From CAIUVD01 sp044338255 (GTDB lineage Bacteria > Planctomycetota > UBA11346): 16,360 nt of DNA. Below, piece by piece: positions 1 to 7,637 of the stretch. The stretch is from positions 1 to 16,360 of the forward strand of contig JBIILZ010000089.1 in NCBI GenBank assembly GCA_044338255.1, read 5' to 3'. Numbering within the stretch: the stretch's first letter is position 1; the number at the start of each line of letters is the position of its first letter. The notes under the pieces are model-generated. The model was not told the DNA's origin, made no database searches, and saw nothing but the letters and a program-made list of their open reading frames with translations. The position numbers and the translations under genes are program-made.

Positions 1-117
1 TGGCCCGGCCCGTGGGTATTCACGTGCGGGGCCACGGCAGCATTGGCTGTTCGACAGCGTCGGCAGTACGAGAGACGTGGAGCGTACAGGGCGCCCGTAT
101 GGCCGGGGCGGCCGGCT

Positions 118-354
118 ATGTCCAATATCAGCGGTGGCGCAAGCAATGCCTGGCTGAAGAAGCACGTGGTCACCCCCGTGAACCGCGGCTTGCAGTCCGA
201 GGATGAGATCCTTGCCGATTTCGTCGGCAGCGAGCCCAACGTCGGCAGGAATTCACAACATTTCAAAGTCAGCGTCCTCGAAGCCTCGGCGAAGCAGACC
301 CAGGGACAAAAGAGCACATTCGACAATGCCCTCAAAACCATTTCGACCTTATAG
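118..354 (+). CDS. Unrecognised small protein or gene remnant (78 aa)
   Basis: I do not recognise this product. The frame opens at an ATG and runs 78 codons to TAG. From the ATG to about position 255 almost every codon ends in C or G, as in the real genes of this window, which suggests that it is or was coding. The start of the protein (MSNISGGASNAWLKKH) is polar and basic, and there is no membrane segment or signal peptide. The upstream extension of the frame back to a TTG at 43 has poorer codon use, so the ATG is preferred. There is no strong ribosome binding site; a GGGGCGG lies about 8 bases upstream. Codon bias weakens over the last third, so the 3' end may be a frameshifted or truncated remnant. 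It converges on bioB. Confidence 0.35.
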   Translation: MSNISGGASNAWLKKHVVTPVNRGLQSEDEILADFVGSEPNVGRNSQHFKVSVLEASAKQTQGQKSTFDNALKTISTL

Positions 355-452
355 GTCTATGTCGACATCAACCATCGCCCGGTTCGTCAGCATTACGGGA
401 GTCCCGCTTTTAGCGGCGCACCATCACACCCGGCCAGCCGGATCTGAGCCGT

Positions 453-1526
453 TTACTTGCCGCTGCACGACGAGCCGCAGCTCGACACCGTATCATGGAT
501 CTCGGTGTGCTGATCGGCCATGCGCAATCCGTGGCGGGCGGCGGCCGTGCGCCAGAAGTCCGGAGTGGTCCCCAGGGTGGTCAGGTAATTGCCGACCATC
601 ACCGCATTGATGCCGGTCTTGAAGACTTCATGCAGACGTTCGCCGAGAACGACCTCTTTGCCGCCGGCAGTCATCAGATTGCGATCGGCGAGCATGAAGC
701 GGAACACCGCCAGAGTGATCAGGGCTTCATCGGCATCGAGCTTGGGGGTCTCGCCGAGCTTGGTGCCGGCGATCGGATTGAGGAAATTCAGCGGCACCAT
801 GTCGGGCTCGATGAAGCGGATCTGCTCCATGAATTCGACGCGCTGCTCCTTGGTCTCGCCCATCCCAACGATGCCACCCGAGCACAGGCCCATGCCCGAC
901 TTGCGGATGTACTGGATAGTCTTCATCCGCTCTTCCCAGGTGTGGGAGGTACAGATCTCATCGAAGTGGCTACGCGCGGTCTCAAGGTTGTGGCCGTACA
1001 CTGCGGCACCGGCCTGGGCGATGCGATCGGCGCAGACCTGCGACTCGAGGATGCCGAGATTGACGTCGGGACGGACCTTGCCGTTCTGCGAGAATTCCTC
1101 GATGGCATCACAGACCATGTCGAGCTGGGCGCCTTCCTTGACGCCCTTCCAGGCGGCCACCAGGCCGAGGGCCTTGGCGCCATTCTCGGCGGCGGTCTCG
1201 GCGGCCTTGGCGATGTCTTCATCGCCCAGCCATTTGGTCTTCTGGTAGTCGACGGCGGCGCTGCCCGAGGCCTGGGCGCAATAGGAGCAGTTCTCCTGAC
1301 AGTTGCCGGCCTTCACGTTAACCACCGAGCAGCACTTCAGGGTCCGACCGACGAACTTGTCACGGATCACCTGGGCGCCGGCGAACAGCGCCTCGGCCGC
1401 CGGCGAACCGGCAACGACATCGAGCAGTTCACGGGCTTCGGCGGCGGTGCAGCTGCCCCCGTCGATGATGCGCTGCGCTAGGGCGGCAATAGCGAGAGGA
1501 TCTGAGACGAGCTGCGTGGCGATCAT
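453..1526 (-). CDS. bioB: Biotin synthase, variant lacking the usual 2Fe-2S ligands
   Basis: This radical SAM enzyme inserts sulfur into dethiobiotin in the last step of biotin synthesis. The 357-residue protein has the CxxxCxxC cluster motif at Cys76, Cys80 and Cys83 (GNCQENCSYCAQ), the YGHNLET substrate segment near 177-183, CSGGIVGMGE at 215-224 and GNYLTTLG near 312-319, all typical of BioB. Compared with my recollection of E. coli BioB, the cysteines equivalent to 97 and 128 are replaced (LGLVAAW and DVNLGI), and the Arg260 region reads LMTAGGKE with no Arg. Only the Cys188 equivalent (Cys215) remains of the classical 2Fe-2S ligand set. Extra cysteines are at 65, 66, 139, 165, 192, 350 and 354, the last two in an SSCGSSCSGK tail. 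The ATG at 1526 is preferred over a TTG at 1568. No clear ribosome binding site is visible. It follows the ABC permease by 57 bp and may be co-transcribed with it. Confidence 0.93.
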   Translation of the reverse strand: MIATQLVSDPLAIAALAQRIIDGGSCTAAEARELLDVVAGSPAAEALFAGAQVIRDKFVGRTLKCCSVVNVKAGNCQENCSYCAQASGSAAVDYQKTKWLGDEDIAKAAETAAENGAKALGLVAAWKGVKEGAQLDMVCDAIEEFSQNGKVRPDVNLGILESQVCADRIAQAGAAVYGHNLETARSHFDEICTSHTWEERMKTIQYIRKSGMGLCSGGIVGMGETKEQRVEFMEQIRFIEPDMVPLNFLNPIAGTKLGETPKLDADEALITLAVFRFMLADRNLMTAGGKEVVLGERLHEVFKTGINAVMVGNYLTTLGTTPDFWRTAAARHGLRMADQHTEIHDTVSSCGSSCSGK

Positions 1527-1583
1527 GGGGGCACAGCGTAGAGCAAAGTGACGCGGGCGAAGTAACAACTAGGCAATTAAAAA

Positions 1584-4136
1584 TTATTCCGCTCGCAGCA
1601 CTGCCAAGGGCGAAACGCGCCAGGCTTCCCGGCAGGCCCACGACCCGATGGCAGCGCACACCCCTGCCACCAAGCCCACCAGGACGAGCATCGTGGACCA
1701 CGGTAGAGTGAGCTCGAGCCCGATCACGTAGGCGATGACGAACCAGCTCGCAGCAACCGCCAAGGTCGCCCCGAGAATCGCCGACACGCCGCCGATGAGG
1801 GCGAACTCGCAGGCAATCGCGGCCATCAATTGCCGACGACGAGCGCCGAGCACGAGCAACAGGGCATGGTCTTCGCGCCGATGGGCGACGGTGGCGAGAG
1901 CCATGCCCATGAGCACTGCCAGACCGGTGGCGACCGCGAGAATGGCGATGGCCTGCATGGTCATCACCAGCCGCTCGACGAGCGCGACGACCTTCTGCCC
2001 GATGGCGGTGACATCAAACGCCGTGGCGGTGGTAAAGCGCGCCGCCAGATGCGCCTGCACCGTCTGCCGTTGGCCATCGGGCATAGACGGCAGGCTGGCA
2101 ATCCAGGTCTGTGGCGCCTCGCTGATCGCCAGCGGCGTCAGGAGCACGAAGAAATTCGGGCTGAAGGTCGCCCAATCGACGCGCCGCAGACTGGTCACCG
2201 TCGCCGTCACCTCGACCCCCTGCACGTCGAAGGTCACGCTGTCACCGAGGCCCACTCCGAGGCGTGCGGCGTAGCGTTCTTCGAGCGAGGCTTCGATGGC
2301 CGTGCCGTGGGGATCGAGCCAGCGTCCGGCGGTGATGGTATTGCCACGTCCCGGCTCGTCACGCCAGCTGAGGTTCTGTTCGCGATTGCGGAAGAAGCGC
2401 GCCTGGTCGGCCTCGCGGGTGCCGGTGGCGGCCACGGCGCGTGTATCGCGATAGCGGGCGCGCACGATCGGGGCCAGCAGCGTGGCGTTGCCGGGAACCC
2501 CTTCAGCGACGAGGAAGGCCCGGAATTCGTCAAGCTCATCGCGCTGCAAGTCGATGACGAACAAGCTCGGGATGCCGCCGTTGCGGGTGGGGTCGAGCTC
2601 AGCCACGAAGCTCGCGCGATAGACCATCAGCAAGGTGATGAGGAAGGTCGCCAAGCCGATGGCCATCACCGCCGCCACCGGACGATAGCCGGGGCGTCCG
2701 AGATTGCTGAACGCCAGCGCCAGCCACGGCTGTGGCGGGCGCCAGCGCGCGAGTAGAGGCAAGCAAGCGCGCGCGATGCCATACAGCATGGCGGTGGCCA
2801 GCAGCACCGTGCCCATCAGCGCCGGCCCGGTGCGCCAGGAACGGCTATCCCACGCCGCCAGCAGTAACAAGGCGATGACGATCAATCCCAGGCCCAGCCC
2901 GAGTTGCCGCCAAGCGAGCGCATGATGGTAATTATCGCGACGGAGGATCGCCAGCGGCGTGACCTGCGCCAATTCGGTGAGCGGTAACCACGCGAACAGA
3001 CCGGCGGTGATGGTGCCCAAGGCCACGCCACTGAGCAGCACATGCCATTCGATGGTCGGTGTCAGCCCCCAACCCGACGCGGCGGCGGCCAAGGCCGCCC
3101 CCGCGCCGGCACCGCCGAGCGTGCCCACGATCCCGCCGAGCAGACCGAGCATCAGCGCCTGGAGCAGGAATATCTGCCGCACCTGCGCCGCCGAACCACC
3201 GACCACGCGCAGGACCGCAACCTCGTCGAGCGATTCCATGACCTGACCGCGCACCAGGCTGGCGACGCCGACACCCCCGACCAACAGTGACACCAGGGTC
3301 GCCAGGCGCACGTAATCGGCGAAGCGCTCTAGCACCCGCCCCGACTGCGCCTGGGCCTCGACAGCGGTAGTCACCGTGATGCCCTGCACGGGCGGGCCCA
3401 TCGCTCCCGGTGGCGGCTTGCTATCGGGATCCTGTGCCAGCGCCTTCTTCATCTCGCGCGCCGTAGCTGGGGCCGCGCTCGGATCAGTCAGCGCCATTAG
3501 CGTCACATGACGGATGCGCGCACCGTGCACCGCCAGTCCAGTGCGGGCCATGGTCGCGGTGCTGATCAGCACCCGCGGACCGGCGCTGAACGGCGACGCC
3601 GACCATCCCGGTTCTTCGCGGATGATGCCGGCGATGGGCACGGTGGCCTCACCGAGGCGGATCTCGTCGCCGATGTTCAACGCCAATTGAGTGAGCAATT
3701 CCGCCTGCACCAAGGCGGCTCCGGTGGCCAGGGTGCTCGCCGGGGCGCTGGCTTTGAGCATGCCCACCAACGGGTAGCCGTCGGGGACCGCGCGCAGCTC
3801 GATCGGCCGGGCCTGGACCTTGCCGCTGACGGCCATGGTCACCAGGCCCTCTACCTGCATCTGGCGCGTGCCGGGCGGGAGGGCAGCGCTGATCGCCGCC
3901 TGCTCTTCACTGGTGAACGGGCGACTCGCGGTCAGCTCCAGATCGCCGCCCACCAAGTCTCGCGCCTCTTCGGCGGTATGGCGCTCGACGCCGGCGACCA
4001 CCGTGGCCACCGCCACGCGACCGAAGACGGCGATCGCCAGGCAGAGCACCACCAGCAGGCTGCGGGCGCGCCGTCCGCGCAGGTTCCACCACGCCAGACG
4101 CACCATACCCCGCCAGGCGTTGGAGCGCATGGTCAT
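1584..4136 (-). CDS. ybbP: YbbP-type ABC transporter permease with two FtsX domains
   Basis: This is the membrane subunit of an ABC exporter or lipid/lipoprotein-handling complex of the YbbA-YbbP/LolCE/MacB superfamily. The 850-residue chain is near the family length of about 800. It starts with an amphipathic basic segment and TM1 (about 26-48), followed by a periplasmic MacB-like region (about 50-270). The first FtsX block (about 279-390) contains the coupling segment DEVAVLRVVGGS. Central membrane helices lie near 413-428, 436-460 and 486-506, then a second periplasmic region (about 510-720), and a second FtsX block (about 723-850) with the matching HALLLVLGARRRQL segment and a terminal VSPLAVLRAE. 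Two FtsX blocks in one chain mean that a single permease probably pairs with the ATPase. Its start lies 3 bp after the ATPase stop, so translation is probably coupled. The substrate is unknown; family and context suggest an envelope lipid or lipoprotein. Confidence 0.9.
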   Translation of the reverse strand: MTMRSNAWRGMVRLAWWNLRGRRARSLLVVLCLAIAVFGRVAVATVVAGVERHTAEEARDLVGGDLELTASRPFTSEEQAAISAALPPGTRQMQVEGLVTMAVSGKVQARPIELRAVPDGYPLVGMLKASAPASTLATGAALVQAELLTQLALNIGDEIRLGEATVPIAGIIREEPGWSASPFSAGPRVLISTATMARTGLAVHGARIRHVTLMALTDPSAAPATAREMKKALAQDPDSKPPPGAMGPPVQGITVTTAVEAQAQSGRVLERFADYVRLATLVSLLVGGVGVASLVRGQVMESLDEVAVLRVVGGSAAQVRQIFLLQALMLGLLGGIVGTLGGAGAGAALAAAASGWGLTPTIEWHVLLSGVALGTITAGLFAWLPLTELAQVTPLAILRRDNYHHALAWRQLGLGLGLIVIALLLLAAWDSRSWRTGPALMGTVLLATAMLYGIARACLPLLARWRPPQPWLALAFSNLGRPGYRPVAAVMAIGLATFLITLLMVYRASFVAELDPTRNGGIPSLFVIDLQRDELDEFRAFLVAEGVPGNATLLAPIVRARYRDTRAVAATGTREADQARFFRNREQNLSWRDEPGRGNTITAGRWLDPHGTAIEASLEERYAARLGVGLGDSVTFDVQGVEVTATVTSLRRVDWATFSPNFFVLLTPLAISEAPQTWIASLPSMPDGQRQTVQAHLAARFTTATAFDVTAIGQKVVALVERLVMTMQAIAILAVATGLAVLMGMALATVAHRREDHALLLVLGARRRQLMAAIACEFALIGGVSAILGATLAVAASWFVIAYVIGLELTLPWSTMLVLVGLVAGVCAAIGSWACREAWRVSPLAVLRAE

Positions 4137-4139
4137 GGG

Positions 4140-4805
4140 CTAGATCACGCGTCCGTCAGCCAGCTCGATGATGCGATCCGCACGTTGCGCGAGGGCGCGA
4201 TCATGGGTGACGTAGAGGCAGGTCACGCCCTGCTCGCGCACCGCCGAGAAGATCAGCTCGGCGATCACCGAGCCGGTGGCGGAATCGAGGTTGCCGGTGG
4301 GCTCGTCGGCAAACAGCAGGGCCGGGGCGGTAACCAGGGCGCGGGCCAGGCCCACGCGCTGCTGCTCACCGCCGGAGAGCTGTTGTGGAAGGTGATGACC
4401 CCGCGCGCCGAGCCCGACGCGTTCGAGCCACGCCTGAGCGCGCGCCGGAGCCTCGCGTACGCCGGCCAGTTCAAGTGGGATACGTACGTTCTCGGCCGCC
4501 GTCAACGCCGGCAGCAGGCGGTAGCTCTGGAACAAGAAGCCCATGGTCCGGCCACGAAAGGCCGCGAGTTCGGCCTCGGTGAAGGTCGCGAGGTTGCGTC
4601 CGGCCACCGACACCGTCCCCGCTGTCGGTTGATCGAGTCCGGCGACCAGACCCAGGAGCGTCGATTTGCCCGAACCAGAAGGGCCGACCACGGCCACGGC
4701 TTCGCCGGCAGCGACGCTGAAGCTGACTTCATGGAGAACGGTAAGCTCGCTGCTGCCTGAACGGTAGGTGCGACTCAAGCCGTCGATGCTGAGGATCGCG
4801 CTCAT
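4140..4805 (-). CDS. ybbA: YbbA-type ABC transporter ATP-binding protein
   Basis: This cytoplasmic ATPase subunit partners the downstream permease and belongs to the LolD/MacB/FtsE-like ABC subfamily. All the expected motifs are present in 221 residues: Walker A GPSGSGKST (41-49), Q-loop FQSYRLLPALTAAENV (92-107), signature LSGGEQQRVGLARAL (143-157), Walker B LLFADEPTGNLDS (163-175) and the switch histidine in YVTHD (198-202). The phrase ADEPTGNLDS is typical of this subfamily. Its ATG overlaps the TGA of the upstream esterase gene in an ATGA arrangement (4802-4805), and the permease starts 3 bp after its stop, so the three genes are translated as a unit. In E. coli the same ATPase-permease pair sits beside tesA. 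Confidence 0.93.
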   Translation of the reverse strand: MSAILSIDGLSRTYRSGSSELTVLHEVSFSVAAGEAVAVVGPSGSGKSTLLGLVAGLDQPTAGTVSVAGRNLATFTEAELAAFRGRTMGFLFQSYRLLPALTAAENVRIPLELAGVREAPARAQAWLERVGLGARGHHLPQQLSGGEQQRVGLARALVTAPALLFADEPTGNLDSATGSVIAELIFSAVREQGVTCLYVTHDRALAQRADRIIELADGRVI

Positions 4806-5476
4806 GGCGTCGGGATCGCCGGCACGCTCGGCAACGACAGCAGCGGCGCGAGGAAGGTCAGCATCTGCTGGGCGATGATGCGCTGACCAGCGGCATTGGG
4901 ATGGATTCGATCATTCTGGTTGAGGGTCGGATCGGCGGCGACCCCTGCGAGCAGAAAAGGCAGCAAAGGCGTCTGCGTCTGGGTCGCGATCTTCGGCCAG
5001 ATGGCGGCGAATTGCGTGCGATAGGCCTCGCCGTAATTCGGCGGCACGAGCATGCCGGCCAAGACCGGTTGGGCGCCACCGGCGCGGATCGCGGCAATGA
5101 TCTTCTGCAGGTTTTCTTCGATCTGCGCAATGGGGATGCCGCGCAGGCCGTCATTGGCGCCCAACGCGACCACCACCACCGCGGGTTTGGACTTCAGCAC
5201 CCAGGTGATGCGCCGGACCCCGCCGGTGGTGGTGTCACCGGAAACCCCGGCGTTGACCACCCGCCAGGTTGAGCCGGATTCGACCAGCGCCGTCTGGACC
5301 TGTGCCGTCTGGACCAGGGCCGTCTGGACCAGGGCCGTCTGGATCAGTGCCGGATAAGCTTCGGATTCATCCAGGCCATAACCGGCAGTAAGGCTGTCAC
5401 CGAAAAAAACCACAGTTGCGCCTGCAAGCTGGGCGTGCACCAGGCACGCCATCAAGACCAGCAGGCGCAGCGGCAT
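4802..5476 (-). CDS. tesA: Secreted TesA-type SGNH esterase/lysophospholipase with a repeat insertion
   Basis: A GDSL/SGNH hydrolase of the TesA (thioesterase I, protease I, lysophospholipase L1) family. The 224-residue precursor begins with a signal peptide (MPLRLLVLMACLVHAQLAGA, 1-20), so the enzyme is exported. The four SGNH blocks are present: Ser28 in FGDSLTAGYG, Gly80 in NAGVSGDTT, Asn108 in ALGANDG, and the Asp189/His192 pair in NDRIHP. Between blocks I and II, residues 46-65 are a run of five-residue repeats (QTALV/QTAQV) that I do not recall in E. coli TesA; they come from a 15-bp DNA repeat. The frame continues 45 codons upstream into ftsH, but the ATG at 5476 is chosen because it starts the signal peptide and has a good ribosome binding site. 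The gene begins 13 bp after ftsH stops and overlaps ybbA by 4 bp. Confidence 0.9.
   Translation of the reverse strand: MPLRLLVLMACLVHAQLAGATVVFFGDSLTAGYGLDESEAYPALIQTALVQTALVQTAQVQTALVESGSTWRVVNAGVSGDTTTGGVRRITWVLKSKPAVVVVALGANDGLRGIPIAQIEENLQKIIAAIRAGGAQPVLAGMLVPPNYGEAYRTQFAAIWPKIATQTQTPLLPFLLAGVAADPTLNQNDRIHPNAAGQRIIAQQMLTFLAPLLSLPSVPAIPTP
5289..5348 (-). repeat. 15-bp tandem repeat within tesA (4 copies)
   Basis: Four adjoining 15-bp units, plus-strand consensus GCCGTCTGGACCAGG, lie at 5289-5303, 5304-5318, 5319-5333 and 5334-5348. The two middle copies are identical and the outer two differ at 2-3 bases. A partial copy precedes them at about 5282-5288. The unit is a multiple of three, so each copy adds five residues (QTALV-like) without breaking the frame. 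Near-identity suggests recent slippage expansion. Confidence 0.9.
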
Positions 5477-5481
5477 GACCG

Positions 5482-5486
5482 CCTCC
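5482..5486 (-). promoter_or_regulatory. Ribosome binding site of tesA
   Basis: The minus strand reads GGAGG five bases before the ATG at 5476, inside the 13-bp gap after the ftsH stop codon. It fixes the tesA start at the signal peptide rather than at the longer upstream frame. Confidence 0.75.
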
Positions 5487-5489
5487 GAA

Positions 5490-7475
5490 CTACGCCAGCT
5501 TGGGTTGCAGGGCGTCGCCGGGGGCGGGCACGGTGAGCGGACGGACTTCGCGCGCGGCATCATCCTTGTGGATCGATACCGTCGGCGTGCGCGGTGGCAT
5601 GTCGCCGCCATCGAGCAGCATCTTCACCTGGCCGCCGTCGAGGGTCTCGTGCTCGAGCAGAGCGCGGGCGATCTTCTCGAGGACTTCTTTGTGCTGGACG
5701 ATCAAGGTCCGTGCGCGGCCATAGGCACCGTCGATGATCGCGCGCACTTCCTCGTCAAGCTCACGGCGGGTGGTGCCGCTGGCCGTCACCACCGATTCCG
5801 GTCCCATCATCGAGTCGTGTTCTTCGGTGTACTTGATCGGCCCCATGCGGTCCGACATGCCCCATTCGTAGACCATCCCGCGCGCCAGCTGCGTTGCGCG
5901 CTGGATATCGTTGGAGGCGCCGGTGGTGACATCGTTGCAGAAGATTTCTTCAGCCAAACGTCCGCCGAAGAGCACGCAGATGTCCGAGAGCAGCTTCTTT
6001 TTGCCGTGGGTATGACGGTCTTCGGTGGGCAGCATCATGGTCGAGCCCAGGGAGCGTCCGCGGGGGATGATGGTGACCTTGTGCAGGTCGTCGGATTCAT
6101 CGACCAGCAGCTGCAGCAAGGCATGACCAGCCTCGTGGTAGGCGGTGATGGTGCGTTCCTTTTCGGGCATTGCCCGCGAACCAGTCTTCTTCTCCTGACC
6201 GAAGGCGACGCGATCGCGAGCGTACTCGAGATCCTTCTGCATGATCGCTTCGCTGTCGCTGCGCGCCGCATTGAGCGCCGCTTCATTGATCATGCTTTCG
6301 AGATCGGCACCGCTGAAACCCGAGGTCCCGCGCGCCACCAGGGTGAGATCCACCGTCGGTGACATCTTCACCTTGCCGGCATGGACCTTGAGAATCTGCT
6401 CACGACCGGAGATGTCCGGCAAGGCGACATTGATATGGCGATCGAAACGCCCCGGGCGCAGCAGCGCCGGGTCGAGGACATCGACGCGATTGGTGGCGGC
6501 GATGACGATGACCTTGTCGCCAGAACCGAAACCGTCCATCTCGACGAGAATCGCGTTCAAGGTCTGTTCGCGCTCGTCATGACCGCCGGACGAGACGCCC
6601 TGGCCACGACGACGACCGACGGCGTCGATCTCATCGATGAAGATGATGCACGGACTGTTGTCCTTGGCCTGGGTGAACAAATCACGTACGCGGCTAGCAC
6701 CGACGCCGACGAACATCTCGACGAAGTCCGAACCCGAGATCGAGTAGAAGGGCACATCGGCTTCGCCGGCGATGGCCTTGGCGAGCAGGGTCTTACCGGT
6801 ACCAGGCTGACCGATGAGCATCACGCCACGGGGAATGCGTCCGCCGAGCTTCTGGAACTTCTTGGGATTCTTAAGGAACGCGACCAGCTCTTCGACTTCG
6901 TCCTTGGCCTCATCGATGCCGGCGACGTCTTTGAAGGTCTTGCCGGTCTTGCCCTTGGCGACGAGCTGCGCCCGCGATTTGCCGAAAGAAAGCACGCCGC
7001 CGCCCTGGCCCATGCGGCGGAAGAAGACGAAATACATTACGCCGAGGAAGATCACGAAGAACAGCAGGCTCGGGAGCATCTGATTCCACATGCCAGCGGG
7101 CTGGGCACCAACGAGCTCGATCTCGGGCTTGTTCCCCCCCAGGGGACCGCTCTTGCGCACTTCGGCATTATAGTTGTCCATCGCCGCCTGGAGCTGGAGC
7201 TGAAGATTCTCATTCATCCGCGCCCCGGGATAGAGGACCCGGTACGGCTGGGCCCCGGCATCCTTCGTCGGCGTCGCGACGAGGAACTCGGCACCCTGCT
7301 CGATGCGCAGGACCTTGCCCTTTTCGATGTTGCCCAACAACGCGCTCCACGACACCTCGTCGGGTTGCAAGTTCTTGAACATCATGACCACCAGCATCAT
7401 CGCCCCGAACAGGAGGAGCATGATCATGAGCAAGCCACGGGGCTTCTGCGGCGGCGGTGTAGTCGGTTCAGACAT
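5490..7475 (-). CDS. ftsH: ATP-dependent zinc metalloprotease FtsH
   Basis: This membrane-bound AAA+ protease degrades misfolded membrane proteins and selected regulators. The 661-residue protein has TM1 (about 14-33), a periplasmic region (about 35-130), TM2 (about 133-152), then the cytoplasmic AAA module. Visible motifs are Walker A GQPGTGKT (222-229), pore loop FVEMFVGVGA (251-260), Walker B CIIFIDEIDA (276-285), the second region of homology AATNRVDVLDPALLRPGRF, the zinc site HEAGH (447-451) and the third zinc ligand Asp523 in TGASNDI. Length and architecture are normal, so the enzyme should be active. The start is supported by a minus-strand GAAGG (7482-7486) six bases before the ATG. 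The tail (about 630-661) is proline-rich and variable, as usual for FtsH. It leads a tight operon with tesA, ybbA and ybbP, which suggests a shared envelope-quality role. Confidence 0.97.
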   Translation of the reverse strand: MSEPTTPPPQKPRGLLMIMLLLFGAMMLVVMMFKNLQPDEVSWSALLGNIEKGKVLRIEQGAEFLVATPTKDAGAQPYRVLYPGARMNENLQLQLQAAMDNYNAEVRKSGPLGGNKPEIELVGAQPAGMWNQMLPSLLFFVIFLGVMYFVFFRRMGQGGGVLSFGKSRAQLVAKGKTGKTFKDVAGIDEAKDEVEELVAFLKNPKKFQKLGGRIPRGVMLIGQPGTGKTLLAKAIAGEADVPFYSISGSDFVEMFVGVGASRVRDLFTQAKDNSPCIIFIDEIDAVGRRRGQGVSSGGHDEREQTLNAILVEMDGFGSGDKVIVIAATNRVDVLDPALLRPGRFDRHINVALPDISGREQILKVHAGKVKMSPTVDLTLVARGTSGFSGADLESMINEAALNAARSDSEAIMQKDLEYARDRVAFGQEKKTGSRAMPEKERTITAYHEAGHALLQLLVDESDDLHKVTIIPRGRSLGSTMMLPTEDRHTHGKKKLLSDICVLFGGRLAEEIFCNDVTTGASNDIQRATQLARGMVYEWGMSDRMGPIKYTEEHDSMMGPESVVTASGTTRRELDEEVRAIIDGAYGRARTLIVQHKEVLEKIARALLEHETLDGGQVKMLLDGGDMPPRTPTVSIHKDDAAREVRPLTVPAPGDALQPKLA

Positions 7476-7637
7476 GGGGAGCCTTCAAGCGCGAGAGGGG
7501 CACACAGGAGACGCAGGAAGGCGTTCCGGTTTTCAAGAGTTTCCGGGCACGACGACCCGATTCCAGCAGCAAGCTGACGTGAAAGCACGCAACGTGCCGA
7601 CTCATTTACTAGGTATTAGCGAGACAGCGAGGGCAAG
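7476..7637 (-). other. Gap between the FHA gene and ftsH
   Basis: This 162-bp gap holds the ftsH ribosome binding site (GAAGG on the minus strand, 7482-7486). I see no convincing terminator or sigma-70 promoter. A minus-strand TTGAAA lies near the middle but has no matching -10 box. If ftsH has its own promoter it should be in here. Confidence 0.4.

Noticed and set aside
404..416. Hairpin CCGCT-TTT-AGCGG downstream of bioB as a terminator
   Set aside because: The stem has only five pairs and no T-run follows on the bioB strand, so a terminator cannot be supported.
495..1481. Long frame on the plus strand opposite bioB
   Set aside because: It is a mirror of bioB in GC-rich DNA, with no recognisable domain, and bioB is unambiguous.
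3507..4760. 417-codon plus-strand frame opposite the ABC permease and ATPase
   Set aside because: It spans the junction of two clear genes on the other strand and its product is His/Gly/Arg-rich low-information sequence typical of antisense frames.
7528..7548. CCGG-flanked inverted repeat upstream of ftsH
   Set aside because: Only the self-palindromic CCGG ends match; the inner bases do not pair, so it is not a hairpin.
6381..7577. 398-codon plus-strand frame opposite ftsH
   Set aside because: It is antisense to a well-conserved ftsH and has no family resemblance.
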